From contig PTJY01000001.1 of NCBI GenBank assembly GCA_002937505.1, positions 536,986 through 600,985 on the forward strand: a stretch of DNA of 64,000 bases, given 5' to 3'. The notes beneath the pieces were generated by a model. It did no database searches. It had not been told where the DNA came from and saw nothing but the letters and a program-made list of their open reading frames with translations. Source of the stretch: Alphaproteobacteria bacterium MarineAlpha12_Bin1. Its GTDB lineage: Bacteria > Pseudomonadota > Alphaproteobacteria > UBA6615. A program made the translations under genes and the position numbers. Of this stretch, positions 9,361 through 18,223 are shown piece by piece (within the stretch, counting starts at the first letter, position 1; each line of letters starts with the position of its first letter).

Positions 9361-10674
9361 TTACCTAGGGCTGATAGGTGTATTAAGCCGGATGATTCTG
9401 CCAACTAAAGAATGAGAACCACATATTAAAATTGTGGCTAAATGAGATTTTTTAGCTAGATTGTTTAGGGCCTCTTCTATAGAGGTCTCCGATATAGCTT
9501 CAATCCCCTCATCTCTTAAAAGAGCCAACAAATCTTCTGGTATATGACCACGGGGTTCATCCACCAGTGGCACGGCGGTTAAGGAGGCTGCATGCTTTAC
9601 AAGTGACTTAAGAAACACTGCTGGGTTTTTATCTTCTAACATCCCAAAGAATATATGAAGTGGTTTTTTATGGCCTAAACGAATTTCAGATAGAGAATCA
9701 CACAACGCTTTTCCAGCTGCTTCATTATGACCTGCATCTAGCCATACATCCCAGCCTTGAGGCAAACAACGCTTAAGAATACCATCAGATAATAGTTCTA
9801 ATCTACCTGACCAACTAGCATTAGAAATTCCATTTATTATGTGTTTTTCATCTATTTGTATTTGTTCACACTGCTCAACACACGCGACCGCAGTCGCCGC
9901 ATTAATAATTTGATGTGGTCCAACAAGAGACATTCTAGGTATTGAAATACTTAGCATTTTTGATGTGTACGAAAATCCATTTTTTATCTTCTCAAACTCA
10001 TAATCCACTCCAGCTTGATAAATCTTTGCTCCAACTTCAATTCCTTGGCGTTCAATAACCTTCATAACCTCTTCTGATTGGGGGGCTATAATAGACTTCG
10101 CTCCGCTTTTTTGTATCGCTGCCTTCTCACCAGCTATAGAATTAATATTCGACCCTAAAAACATCTCATGGTCCATCGAAACTGGCGTTATTATTGTAGC
10201 AATGGGATTGTCTACTACGTTTGTCGCGTCAAAGCGCCCTCCAAGTCCTGTTTCTATCAGCACAACATCAGAATTAGTCCTTGACAAAGAAAGGAATGCA
10301 GCAGCTGTAAGAATCTCAAATTGAGTAATTGGCTCTCCATTATTAATAGCTTCAACTTCCTTTAGAATAGCGCACAAATCACTTTCTGATATAATATCTC
10401 CTTCCAACACGTAACGTTCGTTAAAACCTATTAAATGAGGGGAGGTATAGGTGCTCACAACTAATCCAGCGGCTTCATAAATTGACCTTAGAAATGAAAT
10501 TGTTGATCCTTTTCCATTAGTCCCTGCGACATGAATAACACGAGGCAGATCTTTATGAGGTGAATTTAACTCATCAAGAAGTCTTATTATTCTTTCTAGT
10601 GTCAGATCTATTCGCGCAGGATGATAACGATCAAATCTAGCAATAATTTTTTCCAAAGAGTTTTTAGAATCCAA
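9361..10674 (-). CDS. folC: Bifunctional dihydrofolate synthase / folylpolyglutamate synthase
   Basis: FolC adds glutamate to dihydropteroate and to reduced folates in the cytosol, using ATP. The 437-residue protein has the Mur-ligase-type P-loop HVAGTNGKGST near residue 46. It is followed by TYTSPHLIGFNERY, the ETGLGGRFDATN motif, and SMDHEMFLG. The C-terminal domain contains WLDAGHNEAAG and the IFGMLEDKNP-like segment. It lies 8 nt behind accD on the minus strand and ends the pyrF-trpF-trpB-trpA-accD-folC run, a common alphaproteobacterial order. Confidence 0.95.
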   Translation of the reverse strand: MDSKNSLEKIIARFDRYHPARIDLTLERIIRLLDELNSPHKDLPRVIHVAGTNGKGSTISFLRSIYEAAGLVVSTYTSPHLIGFNERYVLEGDIISESDLCAILKEVEAINNGEPITQFEILTAAAFLSLSRTNSDVVLIETGLGGRFDATNVVDNPIATIITPVSMDHEMFLGSNINSIAGEKAAIQKSGAKSIIAPQSEEVMKVIERQGIEVGAKIYQAGVDYEFEKIKNGFSYTSKMLSISIPRMSLVGPHQIINAATAVACVEQCEQIQIDEKHIINGISNASWSGRLELLSDGILKRCLPQGWDVWLDAGHNEAAGKALCDSLSEIRLGHKKPLHIFFGMLEDKNPAVFLKSLVKHAASLTAVPLVDEPRGHIPEDLLALLRDEGIEAISETSIEEALNNLAKKSHLATILICGSHSLVGRIIRLNTPISPR

Positions 10675-10682
10675 TGCCTTAA

Positions 10683-11633
10683 TTACCCAATTATCGTTTT
10701 GTCTTCATTCGCTATATCAGAAAAGTTTTTTTCTGCTTCTTCATTTAATTTACTACTAAAGTTTTTCTTTTCTATATCGTCAGGAGTTTTTTTGATCAGT
10801 AGAGATATTATTCTTATTAAAGTATCTCGAAGCTCGCGACGTGCTACGACCATATCGATGAGCCCATGCTCAAGCATACGCTCAGCGCGCTGAAAATCTT
10901 CAGGTAGCTCCTCTCTAATCGTGTCTTCTATGACCCTTCTACCTGCAAATCCAACCAAAGCTCCCGGTTCAGCAATATGTATATCTCCAAGCATCGCAAA
11001 AGATGCTGTCACCCCTCCCGTTGTAGGATTGGTAAGCAAAACAATATATGGCAAGCCACTTTCTCTGACCTGTTCGACAGCAATGACAGTGCGAGGCATC
11101 TGGATCAAACTTAGCATACCCTCTTGCATCCGTGCTCCCCCTGAGGCCGGAATAGTGATAAGCGCCGCTTTTTTTTCGTTAGCAATATTGGCGGAGATGG
11201 TCAGTCCCTCACCCACTGCCTGTCCCATAGACCCCCCCATAAAATCAAAATCAAAAGCTGCAATTACTACCGGAAGACCTCCCAATAAACCGGTCGCCAC
11301 AACTATAGCTTCTAACTCGTTTGACTTAGTTTGTGCTTCCCGAAGACGATCGCTATATTTTTTGGTATCCCTAAATTTGAGCGGATCTATAGCTTTTTTT
11401 GGTATTTCAACTCTCTCATATTCACCATCATCAAAAAGCATCTCTAACCGTTGAGTAGCAGATATGCGCATCTGATGATCACAATGATGACAAACATAAA
11501 AGTTCTCTGATAGCTCTCGATGAAACAACATTTGATCGCAAGACGGACACCTACGCCACAAATTTTCTGGTACGTCCTTTTTACCTACCAAAGCTTGTAT
11601 TCTAGGTCGTACGAAGTCTGTTAGCCAACTCAT
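10683..11633 (-). CDS. accD: Acetyl-CoA carboxylase carboxyltransferase subunit beta
   Basis: With AccA, AccD transfers carboxyl groups from biotin to acetyl-CoA to form malonyl-CoA for fatty-acid synthesis. The N-terminal zinc ribbon is intact, with Cys at residues 29, 32, 48 and 51. The crotonase-fold core shows GGSMGQAVGEG, ITIPASGGARMQEG and TNPTTGGVTASFAMLGD with the oxyanion-hole glycines. The length of 316 residues is slightly above the usual 290-305 because of a charged, AT-coded C-terminal tail. It sits between trpA (24 nt upstream) and folC. Confidence 0.96.
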   Translation of the reverse strand: MSWLTDFVRPRIQALVGKKDVPENLWRRCPSCDQMLFHRELSENFYVCHHCDHQMRISATQRLEMLFDDGEYERVEIPKKAIDPLKFRDTKKYSDRLREAQTKSNELEAIVVATGLLGGLPVVIAAFDFDFMGGSMGQAVGEGLTISANIANEKKAALITIPASGGARMQEGMLSLIQMPRTVIAVEQVRESGLPYIVLLTNPTTGGVTASFAMLGDIHIAEPGALVGFAGRRVIEDTIREELPEDFQRAERMLEHGLIDMVVARRELRDTLIRIISLLIKKTPDDIEKKNFSSKLNEEAEKNFSDIANEDKTIIG

Positions 11634-11657
11634 GTTTTATATTCAATCCACTACATA

Positions 11658-12494
11658 TTATCTGGATTCACGAACCCCTCTAGAAAGAGAGCTAACAAAT
11701 TCCAGCACATTATCAACTAGGTTATCCGAAGGCGCACCTGTTTCATCAATATTGTTTTCTATAACCTTAACGATAGCTGAACCAACAACAGCAGCATCAG
11801 CAGAACGAGCAACGATAGCTGCCTGTTCAGGGGTTTTAATACCAAAACCAACAGCAACGGGTAGTTCCGTATATTTCTTTATGTTCTTAACTGCTGCACG
11901 CACTTCATCACTTCTAGCTGATTTGCTACCTGTAACGCCAGCAATTGATACGTAATACACAAACCCTGATGTATTTGTCAGAACAGTTGATATTCTATTC
12001 TCGTCAGTTGTTGGAGTCGCCAACCTTATAAAATGTATCCCTTTTTCCAGGGATGGTAGACACAATTCTTTATCTTCTTCCGGTGGTAAATCCACTACAA
12101 TCAAACCATCCACACCTGAATTCTTAGCATCTATCAAAAATTTTTCGTTTCCATATATGTATATTGGATTGTAATAGCCCATCAGGATAATCGGCGTTAT
12201 ATCATCTACTTTGCGAAATTCCCTAACCATTGATAATGTCTGGTGGAGATTTGCTCCCGCACTTTTCGCCCTAAGCCCAGCTGACTGAATCGCTGGCCCA
12301 TCTGCCATAGGATCCGAAAACAAGACTCCTAGCTCAATAATATCAGCCCCAGCAGCGGGCAAACCCTTAAGAATTTCCAAACTCACATCTAATGTTGGAT
12401 CAGCAGCCATTATAAACGGAATAAATGCTGCTCGTCCTTCTTTCTTAAGAAACTTAAACTTTTTTTCAATTCGGCCAGTTGTAGCTTCATTCAT
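11658..12494 (-). CDS. trpA: Tryptophan synthase alpha subunit
   Basis: TrpA cleaves indole-3-glycerol phosphate to indole, which is channelled to TrpB. The catalytic pair is present: Glu54 in ADIIELG and Asp65 in [11 protein letters not shown]. The phosphate-binding loops near [14 protein letters not shown] and [12 protein letters not shown] are also intact. The usual GVPFSDP motif reads GVLFSDP here, a substitution of a normally conserved proline beside the active site. The start codon overlaps the trpB stop by 4 nt, so the two subunits are coupled. The length of 278 residues is normal. Confidence 0.95.
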   Translation of the reverse strand: MNEATTGRIEKKFKFLKKEGRAAFIPFIMAADPTLDVSLEILKGLPAAGADIIELGVLFSDPMADGPAIQSAGLRAKSAGANLHQTLSMVREFRKVDDITPIILMGYYNPIYIYGNEKFLIDAKNSGVDGLIVVDLPPEEDKELCLPSLEKGIHFIRLATPTTDENRISTVLTNTSGFVYYVSIAGVTGSKSARSDEVRAAVKNIKKYTELPVAVGFGIKTPEQAAIVARSADAAVVGSAIVKVIENNIDETGAPSDNLVDNVLEFVSSLSRGVRESR

Positions 12495-13708
12495 AATACC
12501 ACTCCTAGTGAGTCAGCTACTGTAAAAACATCTTTGTCTCCACGCCCGCACATGTTTACCACCAGAATATGATTATCTGGCAAACCTGGCGCTATTCGAC
12601 TTACATGAGATAAAGCATGCGCTGGTTCTAACGCAGGAATTATGCCCTCAAGGCGACTACAAAGTTTGAATGCTTCTAAAGCCTCTTCATCCTGAACAGA
12701 AACATAATTCACCCTTCCAATATCATGGAGCCATGAGTGTTCTGGTCCAATACCGGGATAATCTAAGCCAGCAGAAATAGAATGTGCATCTAATATTTGG
12801 CCATCATTATCTTGTAATAAGTAAGTGCGGTTTCCATGCAATACTCCTGGAACGCCTCCATTTAATGATGCAGCATGGCTTCCTGTGTTTATTCCGTGTC
12901 CTGCTGCCTCCACACCAATAAGATTAATGTCAGCCTCATCTAGAAAATCGTAAAACAAACCGATAGCATTAGAGCCTCCACCAATACAGGCCACCAAAGT
13001 ATCAGGTAACCTCCCTTCAGTTTTTAAGATTTGCTCTCTGACTTCCTTCCCAATAATAGATTGAAAATCACGAACCATAGCTGGGTAGGGATGGGGACCT
13101 GCGACTGTGCCAATCAAATAATAGGTATTTTCGACTGAGGACACCCAATCTCGCAGAGCTTCATTCATTGCGTCTTTTAAAGTTGAAGTTCCACTTTTTA
13201 CAGGAATAACCTCAGCGCCGAGTAATTTCATTCTGAAAACATTTGGAGCCTGTCTCTCGATATCCTTAGCTCCCATGTAAATAACACACTCAAGTCCAAA
13301 TAAAGCGCAAACAGTGGCTGTGGCAACCCCATGTTGTCCCGCACCGGTTTCAGCAATAATTCTTTTTTTACCCATGCGCCGCGCTAGAAGTATCTGTCCA
13401 ATACAATTATTTATCTTGTGTGCACCGGTATGGTTTAATTCGTCTCTTTTAAAGTACACCTTAGCTCCACCAAAAAACTCAGTTAAACGTGAAGCAAAAT
13501 ATAGTGGACTTGGCCTGCCAACATAGTGCTCCAAATAATATTTCAATTCGCGATCAAACTCAGGGTCGGACTTAGCTTTGGCATAAGATTCTTCAACCTG
13601 AAGTATTAAGGGCATTAGTGTTTCAGCAACGTAACGTCCCCCAAAAATCCCGAAGTGCCCTTCTTTATCAGGGCCTGATTTGTATGAATTTGAGAATTTA
13701 TCAGTCAT
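12491..13708 (-). CDS. trpB: Tryptophan synthase beta subunit
   Basis: This PLP enzyme condenses indole with serine to give tryptophan. The 405-residue protein carries the PLP lysine in [12 protein letters not shown] (Lys98), the catalytic Glu in [13 protein letters not shown], the phosphate-binding GGGSNAIG and the C-terminal MCGRGDKD. The N-terminal [18 protein letters not shown] is the standard TrpB1 start. It lies between trpF (upstream, 63 nt) and trpA (4-nt overlap). trpE, trpD, trpG and trpC are not in the window, as expected for the split alphaproteobacterial trp arrangement. Confidence 0.97.
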   Translation of the reverse strand: MTDKFSNSYKSGPDKEGHFGIFGGRYVAETLMPLILQVEESYAKAKSDPEFDRELKYYLEHYVGRPSPLYFASRLTEFFGGAKVYFKRDELNHTGAHKINNCIGQILLARRMGKKRIIAETGAGQHGVATATVCALFGLECVIYMGAKDIERQAPNVFRMKLLGAEVIPVKSGTSTLKDAMNEALRDWVSSVENTYYLIGTVAGPHPYPAMVRDFQSIIGKEVREQILKTEGRLPDTLVACIGGGSNAIGLFYDFLDEADINLIGVEAAGHGINTGSHAASLNGGVPGVLHGNRTYLLQDNDGQILDAHSISAGLDYPGIGPEHSWLHDIGRVNYVSVQDEEALEAFKLCSRLEGIIPALEPAHALSHVSRIAPGLPDNHILVVNMCGRGDKDVFTVADSLGVVL

Positions 13709-13771
13709 AATAGGCTGTTTTATACATCAGCATTGGCAAACATAACAGTAAGACAATTTAAAGAAATATGA

Positions 13772-14419
13772 CTAAAGTTTAGAAACAACTTTTAAAAACC
13801 GTTCTATTTCTAATGGATTTTTCTTATTCTGCGTAAATTCAACCCCGGATGAAACATCTACTGCAATGGCTCCAGACTGCTTAACCGCATTTGATACGTT
13901 TTCAGTATTTAATCCTCCTGCTAACATCCAGGGGACAGACAAACTTCTTCCTGCTAATAACGACCAATCAAAGCTAACATTATTTCCTCCTGGCAACGCA
14001 TTTTTTAGTGATTTCGGGGCTTTAGCATCAAACATAAGCCAGTCAATAGAATCGTTATAAGTAGAAGCTTTTTCTATGTCATACGTATTAGCCACCTTAA
14101 TTGCCTTCATTATGGAGACATCATGATTTCTTCGAATCTCACTGCACCTTTCAGGGCTTTCATCACCATGGAGCTGCAACAAATCAACCGGAACGTGTGC
14201 CAGTGTCTGCGCTAATAAATTATCATCAGGGTCAACAAATAACCCTACTTTTTTGACGTTTTCAGGTACTATAGAAAATAAACGCCTTGCGAGCTCTAGT
14301 TCAACATACCGGGGGCTTGGCGAATAAAAAACGAGACCAACAAATGCAGCTCCATGAAGAACTGCACTTTCCATTGAGGCAATATCTGTTATACCACAAA
14401 TCTTGGCAGACACAGTCAT
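13772..14419 (-). CDS. trpF: Phosphoribosylanthranilate isomerase
   Basis: TrpF catalyses the Amadori rearrangement of phosphoribosylanthranilate to CdRP in tryptophan synthesis. This 215-residue TIM barrel has the catalytic Cys in AKICGITD (Cys8) and the general acid Asp in AVDVSSGVE near the C-terminus. AAFVGLVFYSPSPRYV, LLQLHGDES and PWMLAGGLNTENV are family hallmarks. Its start overlaps the pyrF stop by one base (TAATG), which indicates coupled translation within the pyrF-trpFBA-accD-folC run. Confidence 0.95.
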   Translation of the reverse strand: MTVSAKICGITDIASMESAVLHGAAFVGLVFYSPSPRYVELELARRLFSIVPENVKKVGLFVDPDDNLLAQTLAHVPVDLLQLHGDESPERCSEIRRNHDVSIMKAIKVANTYDIEKASTYNDSIDWLMFDAKAPKSLKNALPGGNNVSFDWSLLAGRSLSVPWMLAGGLNTENVSNAVKQSGAIAVDVSSGVEFTQNKKNPLEIERFLKVVSKL

Positions 14420-15135
14420 TATATTGTGTTTAACTCCTCAACTATTCTTTCTACAGCAGAAGTTGGGTTCTCTGCTCCAGTGATTGGCCTTCCAATTACT
14501 AATATATCGGCGCCAAGTGAATAAGCCTCTTTTGGAGTCATTACTCTTTTTTGATCCCCACTTGAAGACCATCTTGGCCTGATTCCAGGAACTATCAGAA
14601 GAAAGTCGTCCCCACAAACTTTTCGTAAATGTGAGATCTCATTTGGCGAACAAACAACGCCGTCAAGTCCACATGTTTTAGCTAATAGAGCTAAACGTTC
14701 AACTTGACCTACAACAGGAGTGGCTTGTCCCACCATAACAAGATCATTTTCATCTAGACTAGTCAAAACAGTTACGGCTGCCATTAGCGGCGGGTCATGC
14801 CTCTTATCTTTTGAAGACTTAACAGCAGCCTCCATCATAGCTTTACCTCCGCTAGCGTGTACATTAATTATCGACACACCAAGATCAACTACTTCACCAA
14901 CTGCTCTGTGCACTGTATTTGGAATATCATGAAATTTGAGATCCAGAAAAACGGGAACACCCAGGTCTATAATCCTTTTTAATCCTTCAGCACCATTACT
15001 ACTAAAAAATTCTAATCCAACTTTAACTCCTCCAACCAAAGATCGCACTGCTATCGCCCAGGCTAATGCCTGATCTAGATCACTTGTATCAAGAGCAACA
15101 AATATAGGGTTTTTATACTTCATAAAAACAATCAT
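14419..15135 (-). CDS. pyrF: Orotidine 5'-phosphate decarboxylase
   Basis: PyrF decarboxylates OMP to UMP, the last step of de novo pyrimidine synthesis. The catalytic motif FLDLKFHDIPNTV provides Asp65, Lys67 and Asp70. IFVALDTSD at the N-terminus and the phosphate-gripping VPGIRP and GADILVIGRPIT motifs are intact. The length of about 235 residues is normal. The exact start is open: ATG 15135 or the in-frame ATG at 15123 (MKYKNPIF); neither has a strong ribosome site. It heads the run with trpF, 59 nt after the AGE-family gene. Confidence 0.95.
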   Translation of the reverse strand: MIVFMKYKNPIFVALDTSDLDQALAWAIAVRSLVGGVKVGLEFFSSNGAEGLKRIIDLGVPVFLDLKFHDIPNTVHRAVGEVVDLGVSIINVHASGGKAMMEAAVKSSKDKRHDPPLMAAVTVLTSLDENDLVMVGQATPVVGQVERLALLAKTCGLDGVVCSPNEISHLRKVCGDDFLLIVPGIRPRWSSSGDQKRVMTPKEAYSLGADILVIGRPITGAENPTSAVERIVEELNTI

Positions 15136-15194
15136 CCATTTTAGATGTTTTTTTATAACACTATTTTATTTTTGGAAAGCTTTGGAAAAGACAT

Positions 15195-16367
15195 CTAAAT
15201 AGATTTCATTCCATCACGCACTCTTAAAACCTCAGTTAAAGCTATGAACAAATGGTACAATGAGGTTGCTGGAACAGAATCTCTTATAGGCTCTCCATCT
15301 TTTGTTATGTGTTCTCGCCAAAGTCCTGTTTCATTTATAAAATAGAAATCAAAAAGACGATTGAGTAAAAATTCTAGTCTAAATTCTGCGGCCTTATCCA
15401 GCTTTAGTTCTAATCTAGCTGTCTGAGCCTTTATAGATTCTGTCTGGCACCATAATCTCTTATTATCATCAAGATCAATGCCTGAACGCAGTACAGAATC
15501 GAAAATTAATCCCCTTGTTGGCTCTGTAGTTTGCTCGACTCCGAATTTTTCAGCAAATTGATATAATTTTTCTGCTAAAGATCGGTTAGACTTACAACCC
15601 AAAGATTCGAAATGATTCAGCAACCAAACCCACTCATAATGATGGCCTGGCTCAACAATAAGCCCGGATGTACCAGAAGCTGGCACCCAATTGTGGTCAA
15701 AAAACTCTCCTAATGTATTGGTTTTACTGTCCATAAATCGAGACGAAAATAACTCGTAAATACTACATGCTCTGTCAATAAATTCTGAATCACCAGTACT
15801 CTTAAAAAGAGCCAAAAGAGCTTCGAATAGGTGCATATGTGAATTCTGACGCCGAGGTAAATCTTTTGATAAATTCTCGTAATATCCTCCATATTTGGCG
15901 TCTTTCAAATAAAGATCTATGAATTCTAGCGTTCGAACAGCCATATCTATGGCCCTTTGATCGCCCGTGGCACGATAATACCAAGAAAATGCAAAAATTG
16001 CGAAAGCCTGCTCATAAAGTTCAACTCTTGAATCATTTATAACACCGTCTCGATCAACTGCATAAATAAAGCCTCCAGGTTCATCTCGCCAATAGTAGCT
16101 ATTTATAAAGTCAAACCCATGCTTAGCAGCATCAAGAGGAGATATACCGCCACGTTCTACTTTCCAGCCCATTAAATATGCATGGCTATAAACATAAACT
16201 TGACGAGCCTGCACCCGGAGTCTCTTGCTCTCTTCTTTTATAGGAAATCCTTCAAGCGACAAGTTATCAAAGAATCCACCTGCCGTAATATCTAAGCCTG
16301 ATTTTGACCATAGTGGTAAAGCTGATCCAAAAAGCCATGAGATAATTCGATGACTATCAATACTCAT
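15195..16367 (-). CDS. AGE-family sugar epimerase/isomerase
   Basis: This 390-residue protein belongs to the N-acylglucosamine 2-epimerase family of alpha/alpha-barrel enzymes, which includes mannose isomerase, cellobiose 2-epimerase and renin-binding protein. Visible hallmarks are RLRVQARQVYVYSHAY near residue 47, SHMHLFEALLALF near 180, VEPGHHYEWVWLLNH near 240 and the late WREHI, which supply the family's conserved histidines. The preference for mannose, GlcNAc or another sugar cannot be read from sequence. It has no signal peptide, so it should be cytosolic. It lies between pyrF and lapA on the same strand, where relatives often have lapA adjacent to pyrF or trpF, so it may be an insertion in an otherwise conserved block. 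Confidence 0.85.
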   Translation of the reverse strand: MSIDSHRIISWLFGSALPLWSKSGLDITAGGFFDNLSLEGFPIKEESKRLRVQARQVYVYSHAYLMGWKVERGGISPLDAAKHGFDFINSYYWRDEPGGFIYAVDRDGVINDSRVELYEQAFAIFAFSWYYRATGDQRAIDMAVRTLEFIDLYLKDAKYGGYYENLSKDLPRRQNSHMHLFEALLALFKSTGDSEFIDRACSIYELFSSRFMDSKTNTLGEFFDHNWVPASGTSGLIVEPGHHYEWVWLLNHFESLGCKSNRSLAEKLYQFAEKFGVEQTTEPTRGLIFDSVLRSGIDLDDNKRLWCQTESIKAQTARLELKLDKAAEFRLEFLLNRLFDFYFINETGLWREHITKDGEPIRDSVPATSLYHLFIALTEVLRVRDGMKSI

Positions 16368-16431
16368 TATATATCCAGGAAAATATTTAATCTATTGTGC
16401 AGGATAGTTCTATGCATTCCTGTGACATTCT

Positions 16432-16758
16432 CTATATCTGCAAATCATGTGATTTAGTAACTATCTCTTCTTTTTTATCTAAACTTTTATTGGATCTTCT
16501 AGACAAACTTTTTTCCTTCGAAAAATGCTTTTTACCTACCTTATCAGGTCGTCGCTTAAAAGGTCTGGATGACCAAACAATAAAAGCGCCTATAAAAAAG
16601 CCAACTAGTAACCCTAAAAAAACAATTAAAAAAACAGGCGCACGACCAACTAAGTCAAATGGCCATAAGCTCACATCGACTAAATTACGATTGTTTATTG
16701 CAAAAACAACCAAAATAAGAGCTACCGGTAAGCTAATTAGCCAACGAATCTTTTTCAC
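16432..16758 (-). CDS. lapA: LapA-domain (DUF1049) inner-membrane protein
   Basis: The 108-residue protein has two N-terminal hydrophobic segments, roughly residues 6-24 (LISLPVALILVVFAINN) and 40-62 (VFLIVFLGLLVGFFIGAFIVW). A basic cytosolic tail of about 45 residues follows. The NRNLVDVSLWPF linker between the two helices is the usual LapA/DUF1049 pattern. In enterobacteria LapA partners LapB in controlling LPS synthesis; here that role is inferred from family only. It sits downstream of ihfB, as in many alphaproteobacteria. The charged tail is lysine-rich and poorly conserved. Confidence 0.85.
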   Translation of the reverse strand: MKKIRWLISLPVALILVVFAINNRNLVDVSLWPFDLVGRAPVFLIVFLGLLVGFFIGAFIVWSSRPFKRRPDKVGKKHFSKEKSLSRRSNKSLDKKEEIVTKSHDLQI

Positions 16759-16864
16759 GATCTAACCTTAGAAGCTACCAATTATTATGTCCAATTAGAC
16801 TATAAAGGAAATACCTAGAATGTGTTTAGAAAAAGATTAATAATTCAATCTATTTGGAAGAGTT

Positions 16865-17146
16865 TTAACTTGCATTAAGTCGCTCTCTTAGTTCTTTGCC
16901 AGTTTTAAAATAGGGCACGGACTTTTCAGCCACCCTAACGGATTCACCGGTTCTGGGGTTGCGCCCAATCCGAGCGCCTCTCTGCTTCACAGAAAAAGCT
17001 CCAAACCCTCGTAGCTCAACACGATCTCCACGAGCCAAGGCCGCAGTAATTTCATCCAAAACTGTTGCTACAATGCGTTCAACATCACGCTGGTATAGGT
17101 GAGGGTTTTTCTCTGCTAATCGCAAAATCAGATCGGATTTGGTCAT
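16865..17146 (-). CDS. ihfB: Integration host factor subunit beta
   Basis: This 93-residue DNA-bending protein forms a heterodimer with Ihf[18 protein letters not shown] is the typical IHF-beta start. The beta-ribbon arm contains [12 protein letters not shown], with the proline that intercalates in the DNA minor groove, followed by [15 protein letters not shown]. Sequence alone separates it well from HU because of the [14 protein letters not shown] segment. It lies between sppA (93 nt upstream) and lapA, the usual rpsA-(sppA)-ihfB-lapA order. Confidence 0.95.
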   Translation of the reverse strand: MTKSDLILRLAEKNPHLYQRDVERIVATVLDEITAALARGDRVELRGFGAFSVKQRGARIGRNPRTGESVRVAEKSVPYFKTGKELRERLNAS

Positions 17147-17238
17147 TTCACTCTCATAAACTAGGCTTTATAAAACCGCGTTAAGAAATTTTTCCTGCTG
17201 AATCGTGTCCCCGCAAATGATCCAACATCTGCTCCATT

Positions 17239-18147
17239 CTACTTGTCAGGTTGCCAAACCGATAACAGGCCGTCAAGTGCTATGCTATTGGGAAATAATG
17301 ATTTTTTATTCAGGCCAAAAATTAATTTAGACAGATTCCAACCTTTGCTTTCTGTTCCAATATCAATGATAGGCAAAGATTTTGGAATCCCTTTTTCCTC
17401 GTGAAGCCAATCTCGTGCAGCTGATATATTTCCTATTGAGTCTATCAAACCATTTTCTAGAGCCTGTCTACCTGTGAAAACACGGCCGTCAGCCAACTCC
17501 AAAATTTTGGCTCTATCTATTGGACGCCTTTTACTAATGAGGTCGACAAAATAACGAAATAAATCTTTAACTAATATTTGGGTGGCCTCGCGACCAGTAT
17601 CTGTTAATGGCTCCAATGGCGAAGGAACAGCTTTTAATGGTCCAGATTTTAAACTTTCTGGCACAACTCCGATTTTTTTAAGCATACCAGTAAGATCTAT
17701 AGTCTGGTAAACAACACCAATAGAGCCGGTTATAGTGCTCTCGCGAGCAAACAGTTTGTCCCCAGCAATAGCAGCCATATAAGCAGCTGAAGTTGCAACT
17801 GTTCCCATTATCGATACCACCGGCTTTTTTTCTCCCACAGATGTCAAAGACCTATAGAGATCCTCACCACCAACCACAGTGCCTCCTGGGCTATTGATTG
17901 TAACAATCAAAGCGCGAACAGAGTTATCTTTTTTAATATCGGCAAGAATAACATCTCTTTTGGGGTCCTCGACTATCATTCCATTAATTTGTAGTCGAGC
18001 TACTTTATCTTTGGTAAAAATATCATTAGTGGCATCCAAATAGAAGAAAACTAGTAATATAACCGCTAAAACAGACAACGCCTGCCACAATCTCAATCTG
18101 CGCTTTAAGACGCGGCGATCAATTAATAAATTAGGGTCAAGTGTCAT
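17239..18147 (-). CDS. sppA: Signal peptide peptidase SppA, short (36K) type
   Basis: This is an inner-membrane serine protease of the S49 family that degrades cleaved signal peptides. A single membrane helix near residues 20-41 (ALSVLAVILLVFFYL) is followed by a periplasmic crotonase-fold domain. The nucleophile Ser lies in MGTVATSAAYMAA near residue 120, and the general-base Lys is most likely in SGPLKAVPSP near 180. INSPGGTVVGGEDLY and STITGSIGVVYQ complete the pattern. It has 302 residues, consistent with the single-domain form rather than the 67K enterobacterial form. It is positioned between rpsA and ihfB. Confidence 0.93.
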   Translation of the reverse strand: MTLDPNLLIDRRVLKRRLRLWQALSVLAVILLVFFYLDATNDIFTKDKVARLQINGMIVEDPKRDVILADIKKDNSVRALIVTINSPGGTVVGGEDLYRSLTSVGEKKPVVSIMGTVATSAAYMAAIAGDKLFARESTITGSIGVVYQTIDLTGMLKKIGVVPESLKSGPLKAVPSPLEPLTDTGREATQILVKDLFRYFVDLISKRRPIDRAKILELADGRVFTGRQALENGLIDSIGNISAARDWLHEEKGIPKSLPIIDIGTESKGWNLSKLIFGLNKKSLFPNSIALDGLLSVWQPDK

Positions 18148-18223
18148 TCAGTTTTTTACTAATAAATTAAAAAAAAATGATATAAATCACGCCTTATCTA
18201 CTTTTTGTATTTGAAAATAAAGA

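Noticed and set aside
16397-16765. 122-codon plus-strand frame over lapA
   Set aside because: Lysine-rich antisense frame with no family resemblance; lapA on the other strand has membrane segments and the conserved neighbourhood.
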